This document shows positions 28,206-37,895 of a stretch of DNA of 52,761 nt, piece after piece (the first letter of the stretch is position 1; every line of letters begins with the position of its first letter). The notes beneath the pieces are model-generated. The model was not told where the DNA came from. It searched no databases and saw only the letters and a list, made by a program, of their open reading frames with translations. A program made the position numbers and the translations under genes. The stretch spans positions 1,616,001-1,668,761 of the forward strand of contig NZ_AHOO02000005.1 of the NCBI RefSeq assembly GCF_000244755.1, read 5' to 3'. The stretch is from Leptospira licerasiae serovar Varillal str. VAR 010 (GTDB lineage: Bacteria; Spirochaetota; Leptospiria; Leptospirales; Leptospiraceae).

Positions 28206-28239
28206 AGCCCCTGCCTGCAAGAAAGTACAGGGGCTTTTT
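28206..28239. terminator. Hairpin downstream of the small lipoprotein gene
   Basis: A 7-8 base GC-rich stem (AGCCCCTG / CAGGGGCT) with a T5 run on the plus strand. It starts five bases past the stop of the minus-strand lipoprotein gene. The minus-strand side has only a short T-stretch. Confidence 0.65.
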
Positions 28240-28243
28240 ATCG

Positions 28244-28699
28244 TTAATTGGTAGGAAATCCTACTGCTGCCTTGATCTTATTCCCACAATCTCCCCCAGC
28301 TTGTCCCAGGTTCGGATCACAGGTATAATATCTAAAATTCACAGGACTTGCATTTGTAGGAATTCCGGAACCCAAAAAACCCAAACTACTACAAGAAGAA
28401 GTAGAGAGGGCCGATTTCCTAAGTTCCGTATCCAAAGAATGCCCGAACATTACATAAAGGTAATAATTTGTCGGGGATATCGTAGAATTGGAAACTCCTA
28501 AAACGGTGAAATGGTCGTAACATTCTCCCGTATAATCCGTGAAATTGCCTGCAACTTCCGCTACTACGATGGATTTGTTTCCGTCGTCAGGAGTTCCTAC
28601 TAAGGCTCCCAATAGAGCTGAATCATCCTTTGTGTCGGAAGAGCAAGAAATTGCTAAAAGTACCAAAAGTGGAAGTATGAATTTAAGTTTAGATTTCAT
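28244..28699 (-). CDS. Small lipoprotein, unknown function
   Basis: 151 residues. A signal peptide ends in the lipobox LAISC, followed by a Ser/Asp-rich tether. The mature part has four further Cys residues (in GECYDHF, SSCSSLG, YYTCDPN, GGDCGNK), which could form two disulphides. I do not recognise the family. An excellent AGGAGAAGG ribosome site precedes the ATG, and only 19 bases separate it from the stop of the porin gene, so it is likely made with the porin and may sit beside it in the outer membrane. Confidence 0.8.
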   Translation of the reverse strand: MKSKLKFILPLLVLLAISCSSDTKDDSALLGALVGTPDDGNKSIVVAEVAGNFTDYTGECYDHFTVLGVSNSTISPTNYYLYVMFGHSLDTELRKSALSTSSCSSLGFLGSGIPTNASPVNFRYYTCDPNLGQAGGDCGNKIKAAVGFPTN

Positions 28700-28718
28700 A
28701 ATTTGCCTTCTCCTCTTC

Positions 28719-30395
28719 TTAATCTAACCTGGTGTTCAATTGGTCCGGTGTAACGGTCCCGGTCCAGAAAGTAGCCTGGAGCTGGAAGTATATAGTTTGA
28801 TTGTTTATCGTTTCGGGTTCTCTTGTTATAGGATCGATTCCCAATTTGAGAACAGGGATTTGATAGAACAACTGTGCTTTGAATAGGTGCTTATCCCCGA
28901 AAAGATTTAGACCCACCCAATAGTATTTTTTCAGATCGGTATCTTCTATCTTACCGTTACGATTGAAGTCCCCTTTCAGGAAATCATATCTGAAAACAGG
29001 CATAATATAGTATTTATCGAATATCTGGATATTATATCCGACGGTTGCCTGCCATCCGGAAAGATTATTGGAAGCAGCTCCGGTATAAGTAGTATAAGCT
29101 CCACTCAGATAAATACCGTTCCAAGTCATGGTTCCGTCGTAGGTATAACCTCTTAGATCCAGATTTTTTTGGCAATAGCTGGTTTGGTAGCTTGGAGCAG
29201 TGCAATCTCCAGTGCTATTGTCTGCAGTGGTTTGAGTTGTAAGAAGATATTGAGTTGGAGCTCCTCTAGGAATAGCGCCGTCCACAGCAAGAGTGGATGC
29301 AGGACCGGAACTAAAACTTACGTTCTTAGTTTGCATTGCTGCAGCACCCAAGGAAATTTTCAGATCTTTTTGGAAGATCTCTTCTCCTTCTTGCCAACCT
29401 ACGTTGCTACCGTTCTCTTTTACGATACCGCCCAACACGTTCCATTGAACTCTGGCAAAGTATAAAGGAGAATTCAAAATAGGTTGGTTCGGTCTACCTG
29501 CAACAGTAAGATCTTGGCGTCTGCCTGTTCCATAGTCGCCACCGGCACCATGACCGTTACCCGCCATAAGATCGATGGTCAGATATTTTTCGTATTTCCC
29601 TTCGAAGAAGTCTTTCAAAGGAGAAAGTCTTAAGTTCACGCCCATATCGAACTGAGGATAAGCGTTTGTCATATAAGAACGTTCCAGTGCGATGAAGTTA
29701 GCGGAAGACATCAGATATTCTCTGTGGAATTGAGTAGGCAATTGACCGAAACTCAATCTTGCTCCTAAGATCGGAATATTCACAAAAAGGAATGCTTCTT
29801 GGATGTAACCTCTATTCTCTTTAAGAGAGACGTTTGTTACTTCTCCGGTTGCGTTCTTGGTTTGGGTGATATAAGGAGCGTTCAACATGTTCTCTCCCCT
29901 TAAGTTCACTGCCATTCCCCACCAGGAACCGCCTTGGTATTGTAATCCTAGACGAAGGCGTCTAAAGTTCCAATCCACGGAATTAAAATCTTCGTTACCG
30001 TTATTGTAATTGGAACCGGTCTGAGCGGAAATACCTCTGAACTGAACCCTACCGGTGATGGTAAGTCTTTCTTTTTGAGGTTCTTCCGGTCTACTTGTGA
30101 AATGGTTCGGATAAGGATTGAACTTAGGATCGTTCTTGTTGATCGCTTTGTCCATCTTACTCTTAAAACGGCCCGGACCAGGTTTGGTGAACAATTGTCC
30201 GTCCTGATCCTCATAAATAGTGAATTCTTCGGGTTTAGGTTTTTCCACTTTTGGAGGCTCGTTTGCTTGCGCAAGTTCCGCTCCAGCGGACGTCCCCTGG
30301 GAGAAAATCGCCTGGGAATAGATGACAAGTCCTAGAATAAGAAATTGAGATTTTATCCCTTCTAAGTTCTTTCTCTTTTTAGATTTCTGCTTCAT
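28719..30395 (-). CDS. OprO/OprP-type phosphate-selective porin
   Basis: 558 residues with a signal peptide (SQFLILGLVIYSQAIFSQG). A Pro/Glu/Lys-rich region spans about residues 40-110, and a long barrel follows. FRRLRLGLQYQGG, the N-terminal GRVQFR strand and the Asp/Asn-rich loops resemble the phosphate-selective porin O/P family. The last strand ends ATFWTGTVTP plus a short tail. It should admit phosphate or polyphosphate across the outer membrane. The gene neighbourhood (pst operon immediately downstream) and an 11-base-periodic repeat upstream both support a phosphate role. Confidence 0.85.
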   Translation of the reverse strand: MKQKSKKRKNLEGIKSQFLILGLVIYSQAIFSQGTSAGAELAQANEPPKVEKPKPEEFTIYEDQDGQLFTKPGPGRFKSKMDKAINKNDPKFNPYPNHFTSRPEEPQKERLTITGRVQFRGISAQTGSNYNNGNEDFNSVDWNFRRLRLGLQYQGGSWWGMAVNLRGENMLNAPYITQTKNATGEVTNVSLKENRGYIQEAFLFVNIPILGARLSFGQLPTQFHREYLMSSANFIALERSYMTNAYPQFDMGVNLRLSPLKDFFEGKYEKYLTIDLMAGNGHGAGGDYGTGRRQDLTVAGRPNQPILNSPLYFARVQWNVLGGIVKENGSNVGWQEGEEIFQKDLKISLGAAAMQTKNVSFSSGPASTLAVDGAIPRGAPTQYLLTTQTTADNSTGDCTAPSYQTSYCQKNLDLRGYTYDGTMTWNGIYLSGAYTTYTGAASNNLSGWQATVGYNIQIFDKYYIMPVFRYDFLKGDFNRNGKIEDTDLKKYYWVGLNLFGDKHLFKAQLFYQIPVLKLGIDPITREPETINNQTIYFQLQATFWTGTVTPDQLNTRLD

Positions 30396-30460
30396 TCAGA
30401 GTTACCTTTTCGATTCGCTTCCAGGATTTTTTCCGCTTAGCGAATTCTGTTTTACGTTCA

Positions 30461-30521
30461 GGTAACAGAATGGCTCTATTTGGTTACAAAATGATTACAG
30501 TATGACGAGGATTTGGTTACA
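30461..30521 (-). promoter_or_regulatory. Putative Pho-box-like repeats upstream of the porin gene
   Basis: On the plus strand GTTACA (30483), ATTACA (30494) and GTTACA (30516) keep 11- and 22-base steps. A fourth copy, GTAACA (30462), is one base out of phase. This is the same hexamer type and period as before pstS and exbB. The -10 is unclear here. Confidence 0.5.
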
Positions 30522-30588
30522 AGCCTCCTTTGGCCAAGTTTTATGCAGGACTGGTATCATTTAAGTTACAGAAATAAGACTACATAAT

Positions 30589-30604
30589 CTAATCATATGA
30601 TTAG
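30589..30604. repeat. 16-base perfect palindrome past the MFS gene
   Basis: CTAATCATATGATTAG reads the same on both strands and sits just past the stop of the MFS gene and in the upstream region of the porin gene. It may be a protein-binding site or a weak transcript end; nothing else supports either. Confidence 0.4.
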
Positions 30605-30605
30605 T

Positions 30606-31934
30606 TTATTGTGTTTTTCCTTCCAAACTTCTCTTCATCTCGGATGCGTCCTTGGCGAAACTTTTGGAAGCCAGGAACACAAATAGGGAGGTTAATAAGA
30701 CCGTGACGGGGATCAAATAGAGAGAATCATGAAGACCGATTGCCTTAAATTGTTCCGTCATTTCCAAACTGCCCGAGCGAAGCATTGCGGACCGAGTTAA
30801 ATAATCTGAGAACCAACCCACGACTGCCGGGCCTGCCGCACCACCCAACAGGTACATTGCTGCAAAATAGATCGCCATCGCAGTGGCTCTGAGTCTCGGT
30901 TCGATCACGTCCTGTATGGCAGGATAAACGCAGGTATAATAATTATAAGAAAGTAACCATCCGAAGCCTAGTAGAAGAGAGAAGAATAAGACCAATTCTT
31001 CCGATTGCAGCAACGCGAGAAGGATCAGAATTCCAGACAAAAGCAAATTGGATGCTCCGAAAAGAAGCCGGCCTCGTTCGGATCTTTGGTGGATCTTATC
31101 CGCGATCCAACCGCCAAGAGTCAGACCGATCAGACCCGTAATCCCTACTATAAATCCGGTAGTGATAGCCGCTTTTACCAAAGTGAAATGATAATATCTT
31201 TGTAATAAAGAAACCAGGAAACTATTAACAGCGTAAGCCGCAAAGTTGAATGTCAGACCGGATAATATGATCCACCACATAGTAGGGATTTTTAATACTT
31301 TTCGGATGGGGTGTGAGGGAGTTGCCTGAGATATTTGAATGGATTCGGCAGCTCCTCTTTCAGGTTCTCTGATAAAAAAGAAGAATATAGAAAGAAGTAT
31401 TCCGGGCAAAGCTGCGATGAAGAATGGCGCTCTCCAAGTTCCAAAAGTTTTTACCATTGCCCCTACTGTAAAAAATGCGAGAACTAATCCTAAAGGAAGT
31501 CCTAACATAAAAATGCCGACTGCTCTTGCTCTTTTATGAGAAGGAAAAAGATCTCCAATGAGAGAATTTGCTGCAGGAGCATAGCTTGCTTCTCCGATTC
31601 CCACACCCATACGAACGGAAACAAAAGACAAATAATTCCACGCGTATCCGTTCAAAGCGGTGAATGCGCTCCAGATTGCGAGTCCCCAGCCGATGATCTT
31701 TTTACGACTCCAGGAATCTGCAAGTCTTCCCAAGGGTAGACCTGCTATCGCATAAATTACGGTGAATGCAGAACCTACTATACCTAATTGAAGATCGCTT
31801 AGATCCCATTCGTGGCGGATAGGTTCTATGATGATTGCGGGAATCGTTCTATCAAAAAAGTTGAGAAGGTTTGCCAAGAATAGAAGGATCAGAATTCTCC
31901 ATGCATGTTTGGCTTGATTCGAGTTCGATTCCAT
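30606..31934 (-). CDS. MFS transporter, Spinster-like
   Basis: 442 residues and about twelve membrane helices. Motif A between helices 2 and 3 reads GLPLGRLADSWSRKK, and GVGIGEASYAPAANSLIGDLF in helices 4-5 is typical of the Spinster-like branch of the major facilitator superfamily. Relatives move sphingolipids, lysolipids or organic anions by ion coupling; the substrate is not evident. A GGGAGA ribosome site precedes the ATG. It is separated from the tonB operon by about 170 AT-rich bases and may have its own promoter. Confidence 0.9.
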   Translation of the reverse strand: MESNSNQAKHAWRILILLFLANLLNFFDRTIPAIIIEPIRHEWDLSDLQLGIVGSAFTVIYAIAGLPLGRLADSWSRKKIIGWGLAIWSAFTALNGYAWNYLSFVSVRMGVGIGEASYAPAANSLIGDLFPSHKRARAVGIFMLGLPLGLVLAFFTVGAMVKTFGTWRAPFFIAALPGILLSIFFFFIREPERGAAESIQISQATPSHPIRKVLKIPTMWWIILSGLTFNFAAYAVNSFLVSLLQRYYHFTLVKAAITTGFIVGITGLIGLTLGGWIADKIHQRSERGRLLFGASNLLLSGILILLALLQSEELVLFFSLLLGFGWLLSYNYYTCVYPAIQDVIEPRLRATAMAIYFAAMYLLGGAAGPAVVGWFSDYLTRSAMLRSGSLEMTEQFKAIGLHDSLYLIPVTVLLTSLFVFLASKSFAKDASEMKRSLEGKTQ

Positions 31935-32107
31935 AGGTTTATATCTCCCGAGGGCCGTAATTACCTCCGGCAGGGAATAAAAAGCAAATCATAAAATTAT
32001 AATTCGAACGATTGTTTTGGGATAAATATATAAAATATAGTTAATGAACTAGTGTTAGGTGAGTAATTAGAACCTCTTCTTCTTCCAAGCGGAAGAAGAA
32101 GATTATA

Positions 32108-32698
32108 TTAATAGAGAGAGAATCGAACTGGAACGTAGACTTTTACAGTGATCGCTTTTCCTTCTAACATAGAGGGAGAGTAACGTTTTTTGTAGAAAGC
32201 TTGGATTGCGGATTCTTCTAACCCGTATCCTAACGTTTTGCCAATATTGCGCACTCTTAAAACTTCTCCCGAGTCGGCGATGATCACTTCTAAGGTAAGG
32301 GTTCCACCCACACCTGCGGACTGAGCGTCTTTCGTATATTCGGGTTGAACGTTAGGAGAAAGATCGACTGGAGCGGTAGCACCGGAAACGATCGCATCCT
32401 GAGCGCCGGCAATCCTCGAATCCTCTTTTTTCTTAAGAGTATCGGTAACTTCGAATTCTCCGTCATCCGGAGCTTCTCCCACGTTCGGATCCTGGATCAC
32501 AAGATTCTCCACGAAAGCGACCTCGTCGATCAGCTTGTCTAGATGATCGTAAGTATTAGGAGGAGTGTACCAGAAAAGAAGTGCCGCGATCTGTAGAATA
32601 GCAGAAGAACCTAAGAAGGTTTCCATCCTATAACGATCGACAAACCTTCGAAGACCGGAGCGTTTTTTGGACGAAGGAGGAGAAACAACTTGGTTCAT
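32108..32698 (-). CDS. tonB: TonB-family energy transducer
   Basis: 196 residues. A single N-terminal membrane helix ([14 protein letters not shown], about residues 30-45) is followed by an acidic linker without the long Pro-Lys stretch of enteric TonB. The C-terminal TonB fold spans about residues 115-196 ([21 protein letters not shown], then [20 protein letters not shown] and a last strand). It connects inner-membrane proton flow to outer-membrane receptors. Its ATG overlaps the upstream exbD stop by four bases and is preceded by AGGAGG. Confidence 0.92.
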   Translation of the reverse strand: MNQVVSPPSSKKRSGLRRFVDRYRMETFLGSSAILQIAALLFWYTPPNTYDHLDKLIDEVAFVENLVIQDPNVGEAPDDGEFEVTDTLKKKEDSRIAGAQDAIVSGATAPVDLSPNVQPEYTKDAQSAGVGGTLTLEVIIADSGEVLRVRNIGKTLGYGLEESAIQAFYKKRYSPSMLEGKAITVKVYVPVRFSLY

Positions 32699-33114
32699 TT
32701 TAATCCTCCTCCTTGAGTCGTTTTAGTTACCAGAGAAACTTTTAATGCGCCGGCTTCTTTCAAAAGTTCGAACACATTGTCCAGATCCGCATAATCCAGT
32801 TCTTTATCCGCGTGGATCAGTACTTTTAGATCCGGAGTGGTTGCAAGCTTAGCACGAACGTTATTGATTGCTTCATTCAAAGGCATCCTTACTTGGTTAA
32901 AGTAAATGGACTTCTCCTTATCCGCGCTTAAATATAAATTCGCGATTTTCTTATTAAGCTGCTCTCCGCCGGGAACATCCGGAAGAGCGATGGGAAGATC
33001 GGGATCCGTGTCCAGGACCGAAGTCACCATAAAGAATACCAAAAGAAGAAAGGCGATATCGGCCATCGAGCTGACCGGAATAGAAGGTGGAGCTTTTTTC
33101 TTTTTAAGTGCCAT
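32695..33114 (-). CDS. exbD: ExbD/TolR-family biopolymer transport protein (second copy)
   Basis: 139 residues. One membrane helix with the proton-path Asp in [18 protein letters not shown] (about residues 16-33), then a periplasmic domain ending with the ExbD-like [22 protein letters not shown] segment. It works with ExbB to energise TonB. It lies three bases after the first exbD and is coupled to tonB. Confidence 0.94.
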   Translation of the reverse strand: MALKKKKAPPSIPVSSMADIAFLLLVFFMVTSVLDTDPDLPIALPDVPGGEQLNKKIANLYLSADKEKSIYFNQVRMPLNEAINNVRAKLATTPDLKVLIHADKELDYADLDNVFELLKEAGALKVSLVTKTTQGGGLK

Positions 33115-33117
33115 ATC

Positions 33118-33537
33118 TTATTTTAATCTTTTTACGGAGACTTGTTTGAAACCTCTTAACTGCACCGCAGAAAGAGCATCCAACATATTTCCGTACTTCG
33201 TTTCGCCGGTCGTTTTGATCAAAGCGACTTTTTCGTCTAGATTAGGTATCTCCAGATCGTTCAGATCTTTTCTGAATTCTGCCAGATCCTTGTAATCACG
33301 AGTGCCGAGGACTTTATTCCTCATCTTGATCGTTTCGCCGGCTACCAATATCTCGTAGATGTTCTCTCGTAAAACTAGGGTGGGGTTAGAGTTTTTGCGG
33401 GGAAGTTGTATATTCAAACCTTCCTTCACGAAAAACACCGCCGTCACCATAAAAAATACGAGAAGAAGAAACGCGATATCCGACATAGAAGAGGCCGAAA
33501 TTTCTTCTAAACCTCTTTTTTTCTTAATCTGAATCAT
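33118..33537 (-). CDS. exbD: ExbD/TolR-family biopolymer transport protein (first copy)
   Basis: 139 residues with the same plan as the next gene: a cytosolic N-terminus ([19 protein letters not shown]), a helix with the conserved Asp, and a periplasmic domain. Two ExbD-type proteins side by side probably form a mixed dimer in the ExbB pore; such pairs are common outside the proteobacteria. It lies 33 bases after exbB. Confidence 0.93.
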   Translation of the reverse strand: MIQIKKKRGLEEISASSMSDIAFLLLVFFMVTAVFFVKEGLNIQLPRKNSNPTLVLRENIYEILVAGETIKMRNKVLGTRDYKDLAEFRKDLNDLEIPNLDEKVALIKTTGETKYGNMLDALSAVQLRGFKQVSVKRLK

Positions 33538-33570
33538 ATTCCGAATTCCTAATAAATGGAAGAGTTAGGA

Positions 33571-34407
33571 TTAAGCTCTTGCGTTACGTTTCAGGAATTC
33601 TTTATAAATTCTGTTTGCTGCTTCTTCCACTTCGGAAGTAAATCCGTCGATCCTTGCAGTCAGGTATTGGTGGAAAGTCATTGCAGGAATAGCGATGATC
33701 AAACCGGCAGCAGTGGTGATAAGAGCTTCTTTGATACCGCCTGCTACCACTTTTGCGTTCACTTGGTCGGCGTTTGCGATCGCGTCGAATGCGTTGATCA
33801 TACCGGAAACTGTTCCTAAGAACCCGATCAAAGGAGCGATAGTCGAAACGGCAGCTAAGATCACGAGCCCTCTTTCAAGAACAACGATCACTTCGGCGGC
33901 CTCTCTCTCGATACCTTTTGCGAAAATCTCAGCGTTACCTGCAGATACATCGATACCGTTTTTCAAAATATCGGAAATTTTATAAGAAGGATTTGCATCT
34001 ATGAATTCTTTCGCGCCTTCGAAACCTTTTTCATCTACCTTCTCCCCTAAATCGATATTAAAACCTTTTGGGAGAAGTTTGGAAGTAGTAAGGAAGTATA
34101 TCCTTTCGAAAATAATTCCAAGAGCGATGATAGAAGAAAGAGCTAATGGATACATTGTCCATCCACCCTTATTGAAAAGATCTACAAATCCCCAAGTCCC
34201 GCTTTTTTCAGCAGGAGCAGGTGCGGATTGTTCTGCAGGTTTTTCTGCGGAAGGTTGTTCGGTTTTATTTGCGTCGGTAGGCGCAGCATCTTGGGAAAAA
34301 GTAGGTAAAGTTGCAGTAAGAACGAATCCTCCTACAAGTGCAATGGCGATCCATTGGCGTAGAGAGAGATTAGTATATCGATTATGCATAGCTTTCGGAA
34401 GCTCCAT
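33571..34407 (-). CDS. exbB: ExbB/TolQ/MotA-family proton channel protein with N-terminal extension
   Basis: 278 residues. An N-terminal hydrophobic segment (about 17-40) may be a cleaved signal, followed by an Ala/Pro/Glu-rich linker (about 40-70) that would be periplasmic. The conserved core has three membrane helices with [20 protein letters not shown] and [20 protein letters not shown], the hallmark segments of ExbB/TolQ. It forms the pentameric proton channel with ExbD. The ATG at 34407 is used; another ATG six codons later is possible. The promoter region has four 11-base-step repeats. Confidence 0.93.
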   Translation of the reverse strand: MELPKAMHNRYTNLSLRQWIAIALVGGFVLTATLPTFSQDAAPTDANKTEQPSAEKPAEQSAPAPAEKSGTWGFVDLFNKGGWTMYPLALSSIIALGIIFERIYFLTTSKLLPKGFNIDLGEKVDEKGFEGAKEFIDANPSYKISDILKNGIDVSAGNAEIFAKGIEREAAEVIVVLERGLVILAAVSTIAPLIGFLGTVSGMINAFDAIANADQVNAKVVAGGIKEALITTAAGLIIAIPAMTFHQYLTARIDGFTSEVEEAANRIYKEFLKRNARA

Positions 34408-34423
34408 AAGAAGTAATGAGACA

Positions 34424-34478
34424 TTTTTACGTGATTTGAGTTACATATATATTACGAAGCGATTACGGGTTGGTTAGT
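34424..34478 (-). promoter_or_regulatory. Putative Pho-box-like promoter of the exbB-exbD-exbD-tonB operon
   Basis: On the plus strand four hexamers, GTTACA (34440), ATTACG (34451), ATTACG (34462) and GTTAGT (34473), start at exact 11-base steps. Read on the minus strand, the last repeat is followed after nine bases by an AT-rich TAAAAA in the -10 position, the same geometry as at pstS. The array is the most regular of the three in this window. Confidence 0.55.
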
Positions 34479-34564
34479 TTGGGGAGGGGGAGGGCCGCAC
34501 TCCGTTTTAAAGAAATACTTTTTGATTCCGTTTTGTAACGAAGATCGGAATACGGCCCTGGTTG

Positions 34565-36640
34565 TTATTTGGAAGGATAACCGCTATATGTCATTTTTCC
34601 TATAAGATAGATTGGACTTTTCTTTTGGACACAAACTCTAGATTTAAGTTCATTTTGTATCGAAGAAAGAAGACTATCGGAGTAGGTCACTCCTGCACCA
34701 TCGACCGCTACTATAAAGTGTACCGAACTTTCAGGATCTTCGTCCGTATCTAGGTCGTCCCAAACAGTTAGAATATTTCCGGAACCGCTAACTCGGTTTG
34801 GATCAGATATCAGGATCGATTCGTTCGATCTATTCTGAGGCGCTGCGGGAATTCCCTTATTGTAAATTGTTTTATCGGTGATCAGGACAATATCTTGCCC
34901 TGAAAAATGGGAAGGAATGTATACTTCTGTCGGAGCATCAGAGCGTTTGCCTGTCCAGATCACTACGATGAATCTTCTATCCCCAAAATAATTCGTGCCG
35001 GTATCAGTGGTTCGGATTGAACCCCATTGGAATACGTTGTTCCATGTATCGTATCCGATCGTATTATAATAAAAACTCATCAGAGAACCTTGGACCTTTC
35101 TCGGATAACCTCTTTGAAGAACATGATAGTCCATATTAAATTTGGTCCCATAGTTTCCGATAACTGAGAAGTCTTCGTCGTTCCAAGCGTCCTTAGCCGT
35201 CAATAATTTGGAAGTATTGCCGTTCATGTATTCTTTATGATTATCGTAATAATAGTCCCAATGCCATTCCGTGCCGGAAACGACCGGATTGTAAAAATCG
35301 GCGAATCTAGTCTTTTTAGCTTGTTGAACGTCGGAAATTTCCATGGCTTGGTAGACTCCGCTGATCAAACGTGCGGTGTCCTGAGCTCCGGCCCCTTTTA
35401 ATTTCATTCCGAATTCGCTTAAGAAGACCGGAATGTCCAAAAATCGAGCTTCATTTCTTATTTCATCTAACGCTTTAAAATAAGTTCCGTTATCGATTCC
35501 AGTAAGATCCAAACTTAATCTACCTGCATCGTAGAAATGGGAATTGAATACGAACCCATTGCCAGGTTTGGAAGTTAAATAACCTCCTCCGGTAGCGATC
35601 CCTCCAAAGTTGGTATTCCAGAAAACCATAGGCTCGGCATAAACCCATTTGTCGTTCCATCCGCTTTGGTCTAAAGTTTGTCTTACTTTCTGATAAAAAG
35701 GCCAAAGTTTTTGGTTGTCCCATTGGGCAGGAGTAAGACCTTCCATTCCCCCGTCGGCTGGTTCGTTGAAAGGATCCAATCCTAAAACATAATCGAATTC
35801 CTGACTAGATAAGTTATTTTTAATATAGGTTAGAGTTTTACCCATTTGCCATAGATATTCTGTCTGCAAATTCCTAGTCCCAGCAGGAACCGTGAAGGGT
35901 GCATTATTCCAAAAGTTGCGAAATCCTCTGCGAACCGCCTCATTGGAAAAAAGATTTTGACCCCAAGTGAAACAAATTCCACAGGATTCTTGAGGATAGG
36001 AACCGCTGGGCAGGACCCAAGAAGGCGCTCCGTTTCCAGTATACCATGAACCTTTGTTGAACAAATGGCGGGAGAATAGATCCTGATGGTAGTCCAACAA
36101 GATATACATTCTACGTGCAATCGCGGCTTTGATCTGAAGAATAACGGTATCTAAATAGGCGTAATCAATCGTATCTACATTTGGATGGACTCCTTCCCAA
36201 GCGATCAGATATCGAACCATATTTGAGCCGGCAGTTTTTCCTAAGAGGGAGAAGGCGTTTTCTGCATCCGCAGTATTTCTAAACGGTTTAAAACCGTCGG
36301 AAAGCATTTTAGTATTACCGGAAATATTAAATCCCCTGAAGTAAGCCTCACGCCCAAAACCGTCCACAAAGATCCGGTCCGTTTTGCCCGCGTAAGATTT
36401 TGATCCTAGCAAGATTTTCCTGTCCGGTTCCGACCCAATATAATCCAAAGTGTGAGACACTGAATTCGGTTCCGATACGGCGATGTTTGTAGAGTATTCG
36501 TTTGCCTGTTCCTTAGAGACGGAAAGGTTTAAAAGAGAAAGAAGAGAATTGTTTTTGTTTGAACGATCCTGATTTTCGCAGGAAACAAGACAAAGGAACA
36601 ATATCACAGAGAAAGTTTTCATATAGGGTGAGCGAGTCAT
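34565..36640 (-). CDS. Lipoprotein glycoside hydrolase, GH5 (endoglycoceramidase-like)
   Basis: 691 residues. The signal ends in the lipobox LVSC; starts at 36640 or 36622 both give a lipoprotein. The catalytic barrel spans about residues 90-480: FRGFNISGNTKM at its start, LLDYHQDLFSRHLF, the acid/base Glu in DPFNEPADGG (about residue 291), and the nucleophile Glu in VFLSEFGMK (about 409). The C-terminal part (about 560-690) resembles the beta domain of endoglycosylceramidase-like GH5 enzymes. It probably cleaves a glycolipid or glycoside at the cell surface; the substrate is not certain. The gene stands alone, upstream of the tonB operon by about 150 bases in the opposite reading sense of position. 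Confidence 0.85.
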   Translation of the reverse strand: MTRSPYMKTFSVILFLCLVSCENQDRSNKNNSLLSLLNLSVSKEQANEYSTNIAVSEPNSVSHTLDYIGSEPDRKILLGSKSYAGKTDRIFVDGFGREAYFRGFNISGNTKMLSDGFKPFRNTADAENAFSLLGKTAGSNMVRYLIAWEGVHPNVDTIDYAYLDTVILQIKAAIARRMYILLDYHQDLFSRHLFNKGSWYTGNGAPSWVLPSGSYPQESCGICFTWGQNLFSNEAVRRGFRNFWNNAPFTVPAGTRNLQTEYLWQMGKTLTYIKNNLSSQEFDYVLGLDPFNEPADGGMEGLTPAQWDNQKLWPFYQKVRQTLDQSGWNDKWVYAEPMVFWNTNFGGIATGGGYLTSKPGNGFVFNSHFYDAGRLSLDLTGIDNGTYFKALDEIRNEARFLDIPVFLSEFGMKLKGAGAQDTARLISGVYQAMEISDVQQAKKTRFADFYNPVVSGTEWHWDYYYDNHKEYMNGNTSKLLTAKDAWNDEDFSVIGNYGTKFNMDYHVLQRGYPRKVQGSLMSFYYNTIGYDTWNNVFQWGSIRTTDTGTNYFGDRRFIVVIWTGKRSDAPTEVYIPSHFSGQDIVLITDKTIYNKGIPAAPQNRSNESILISDPNRVSGSGNILTVWDDLDTDEDPESSVHFIVAVDGAGVTYSDSLLSSIQNELKSRVCVQKKSPIYLIGKMTYSGYPSK

Positions 36641-37895
36641 GCGTAGTGATCAAAGATTAGATTTTTTTATTGGAAAGTAGATTTTAAAAGAGTATAAGTT
36701 ATTTTTAATGAAGGAATATTATTTATTTTCGTTTTTATTTCAGAAGATAAGCGAATTATAAGAAGAAGGTTTTGAAGAGGAGGGGAGGGGAAGTAGTGAT
36801 TTTGAAATTAGGACTGGGGCCGGGGAGATACTATTCACTCACAATTCCGATCAAAGAAGGGGAGGTTCTCCCCCTCGCTCCAGCCGCGTTACACGCGTCT
36901 TCCGCTACCCAATCGAGCAACCCATAGGGAGCGAGATTCCCGAAGGGTGACTGAACGAAGTGAAGTCAATTTTTTAATCAAACAAGCTGCACTTGAATCA
37001 GCTCCATATCTCCGGGAATCCTCAGCTCCGAACCCCGGACCGGTTTTGTGTTATACTCAGTTTTTTATTCTCACGCAGAGGCACTAAGACACGGAGGGTA
37101 GAGTGAACGGATTTGATTAATGGGTTCGATTCAGAATTCGTTAATTCTATGATATATTACGAATCAGTTTGAACCGCCTCTGCCTGGCATGGGCGAAGGT
37201 TCGCAAAGCTGCCGGCAAATAATATACCTCCTCACTTGTTGGAATTCCTACATGGGGAAGGTGAGGGAAATTGATTGTAAAATTTGAAATCTGTGATACA
37301 GGATTTTTTGAGTAATTCATAAAACCGCCACCAACTCCCACCCCTTCGCAGCGCCCCTTAGGAAGCGAGAAGGCGACTGCAAAAGCAAGTCGATGACCGT
37401 AGGTCAAACGAGTCGGCCATTTTCATTTCGCACTCCGTTAGATCGAACGAATTATATGAAGACCGTCCCCCACCGAAAAGGGCGGGAATTTACTCATCAC
37501 CTTCAAGCGGAACCGAATTTCCGTTCCACCAAATCCCTTACGAGTTCACTCAAGGTCCTTCTCAAGCTTAAGTGTTATTCACTTGGAAACCTTTCCGAGG
37601 CGAGTTTTCTTCGCCTTCAAGGGAGGCTTTGAAGAAATTGTTTGGTACAATCTTAGGTCGGCAAGGAGAGCCTTTCTGTTTATTTTTTAAATGTGCAAAA
37701 GAATTGGGACGTTATCCACGCTTCTTACATTACTCAGGTTGCGATAACCCGCTTCGCAACAATTCTTCAAATTCGAACGACCAATCGATTCCTGTCTCTC
37801 TCATTTGAATATTCTACCCGTTGGAGCAAAAATTGAAAAGGGGCGGGTTGTTGGGTGTGTATGATATTTTTGCCAAAATTGCTTATTCTTGCAAT
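36641..37895. other. Long non-coding stretch holding repeat copy R1
   Basis: About 1.25 kb with no convincing gene. An AT-rich leader (36641-36830) precedes the dispersed repeat described at 36850-37855. Short frames on both strands have no family resemblance and no good start signals. Confidence 0.6.
36850..37855. repeat. Dispersed repeat, copy R1 (long form)
   Basis: Blocks of this stretch recur in the same order in copy R2 at 39880-40440. They are a GGGGAG/CTCCCC mini-hairpin (36859-36873), a CTCCGGGAAT...CCCCGGACCGG block, a CTCACGCAGAGGCACTAAGA block, a CATGGGCGAA...CCTACATG block, and a closely matching block of about 220 bases (from about 37632). R1 carries roughly 380 extra bases between the fourth and fifth blocks. 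It lies just downstream of the second candidate immunity gene. Confidence 0.75.

Noticed and set aside
37393..37808. Two overlapping plus-strand frames in repeat R1
   Set aside because: The matching R2 block keeps sequence but not a consistent reading frame, and R2 lacks the first frame altogether.
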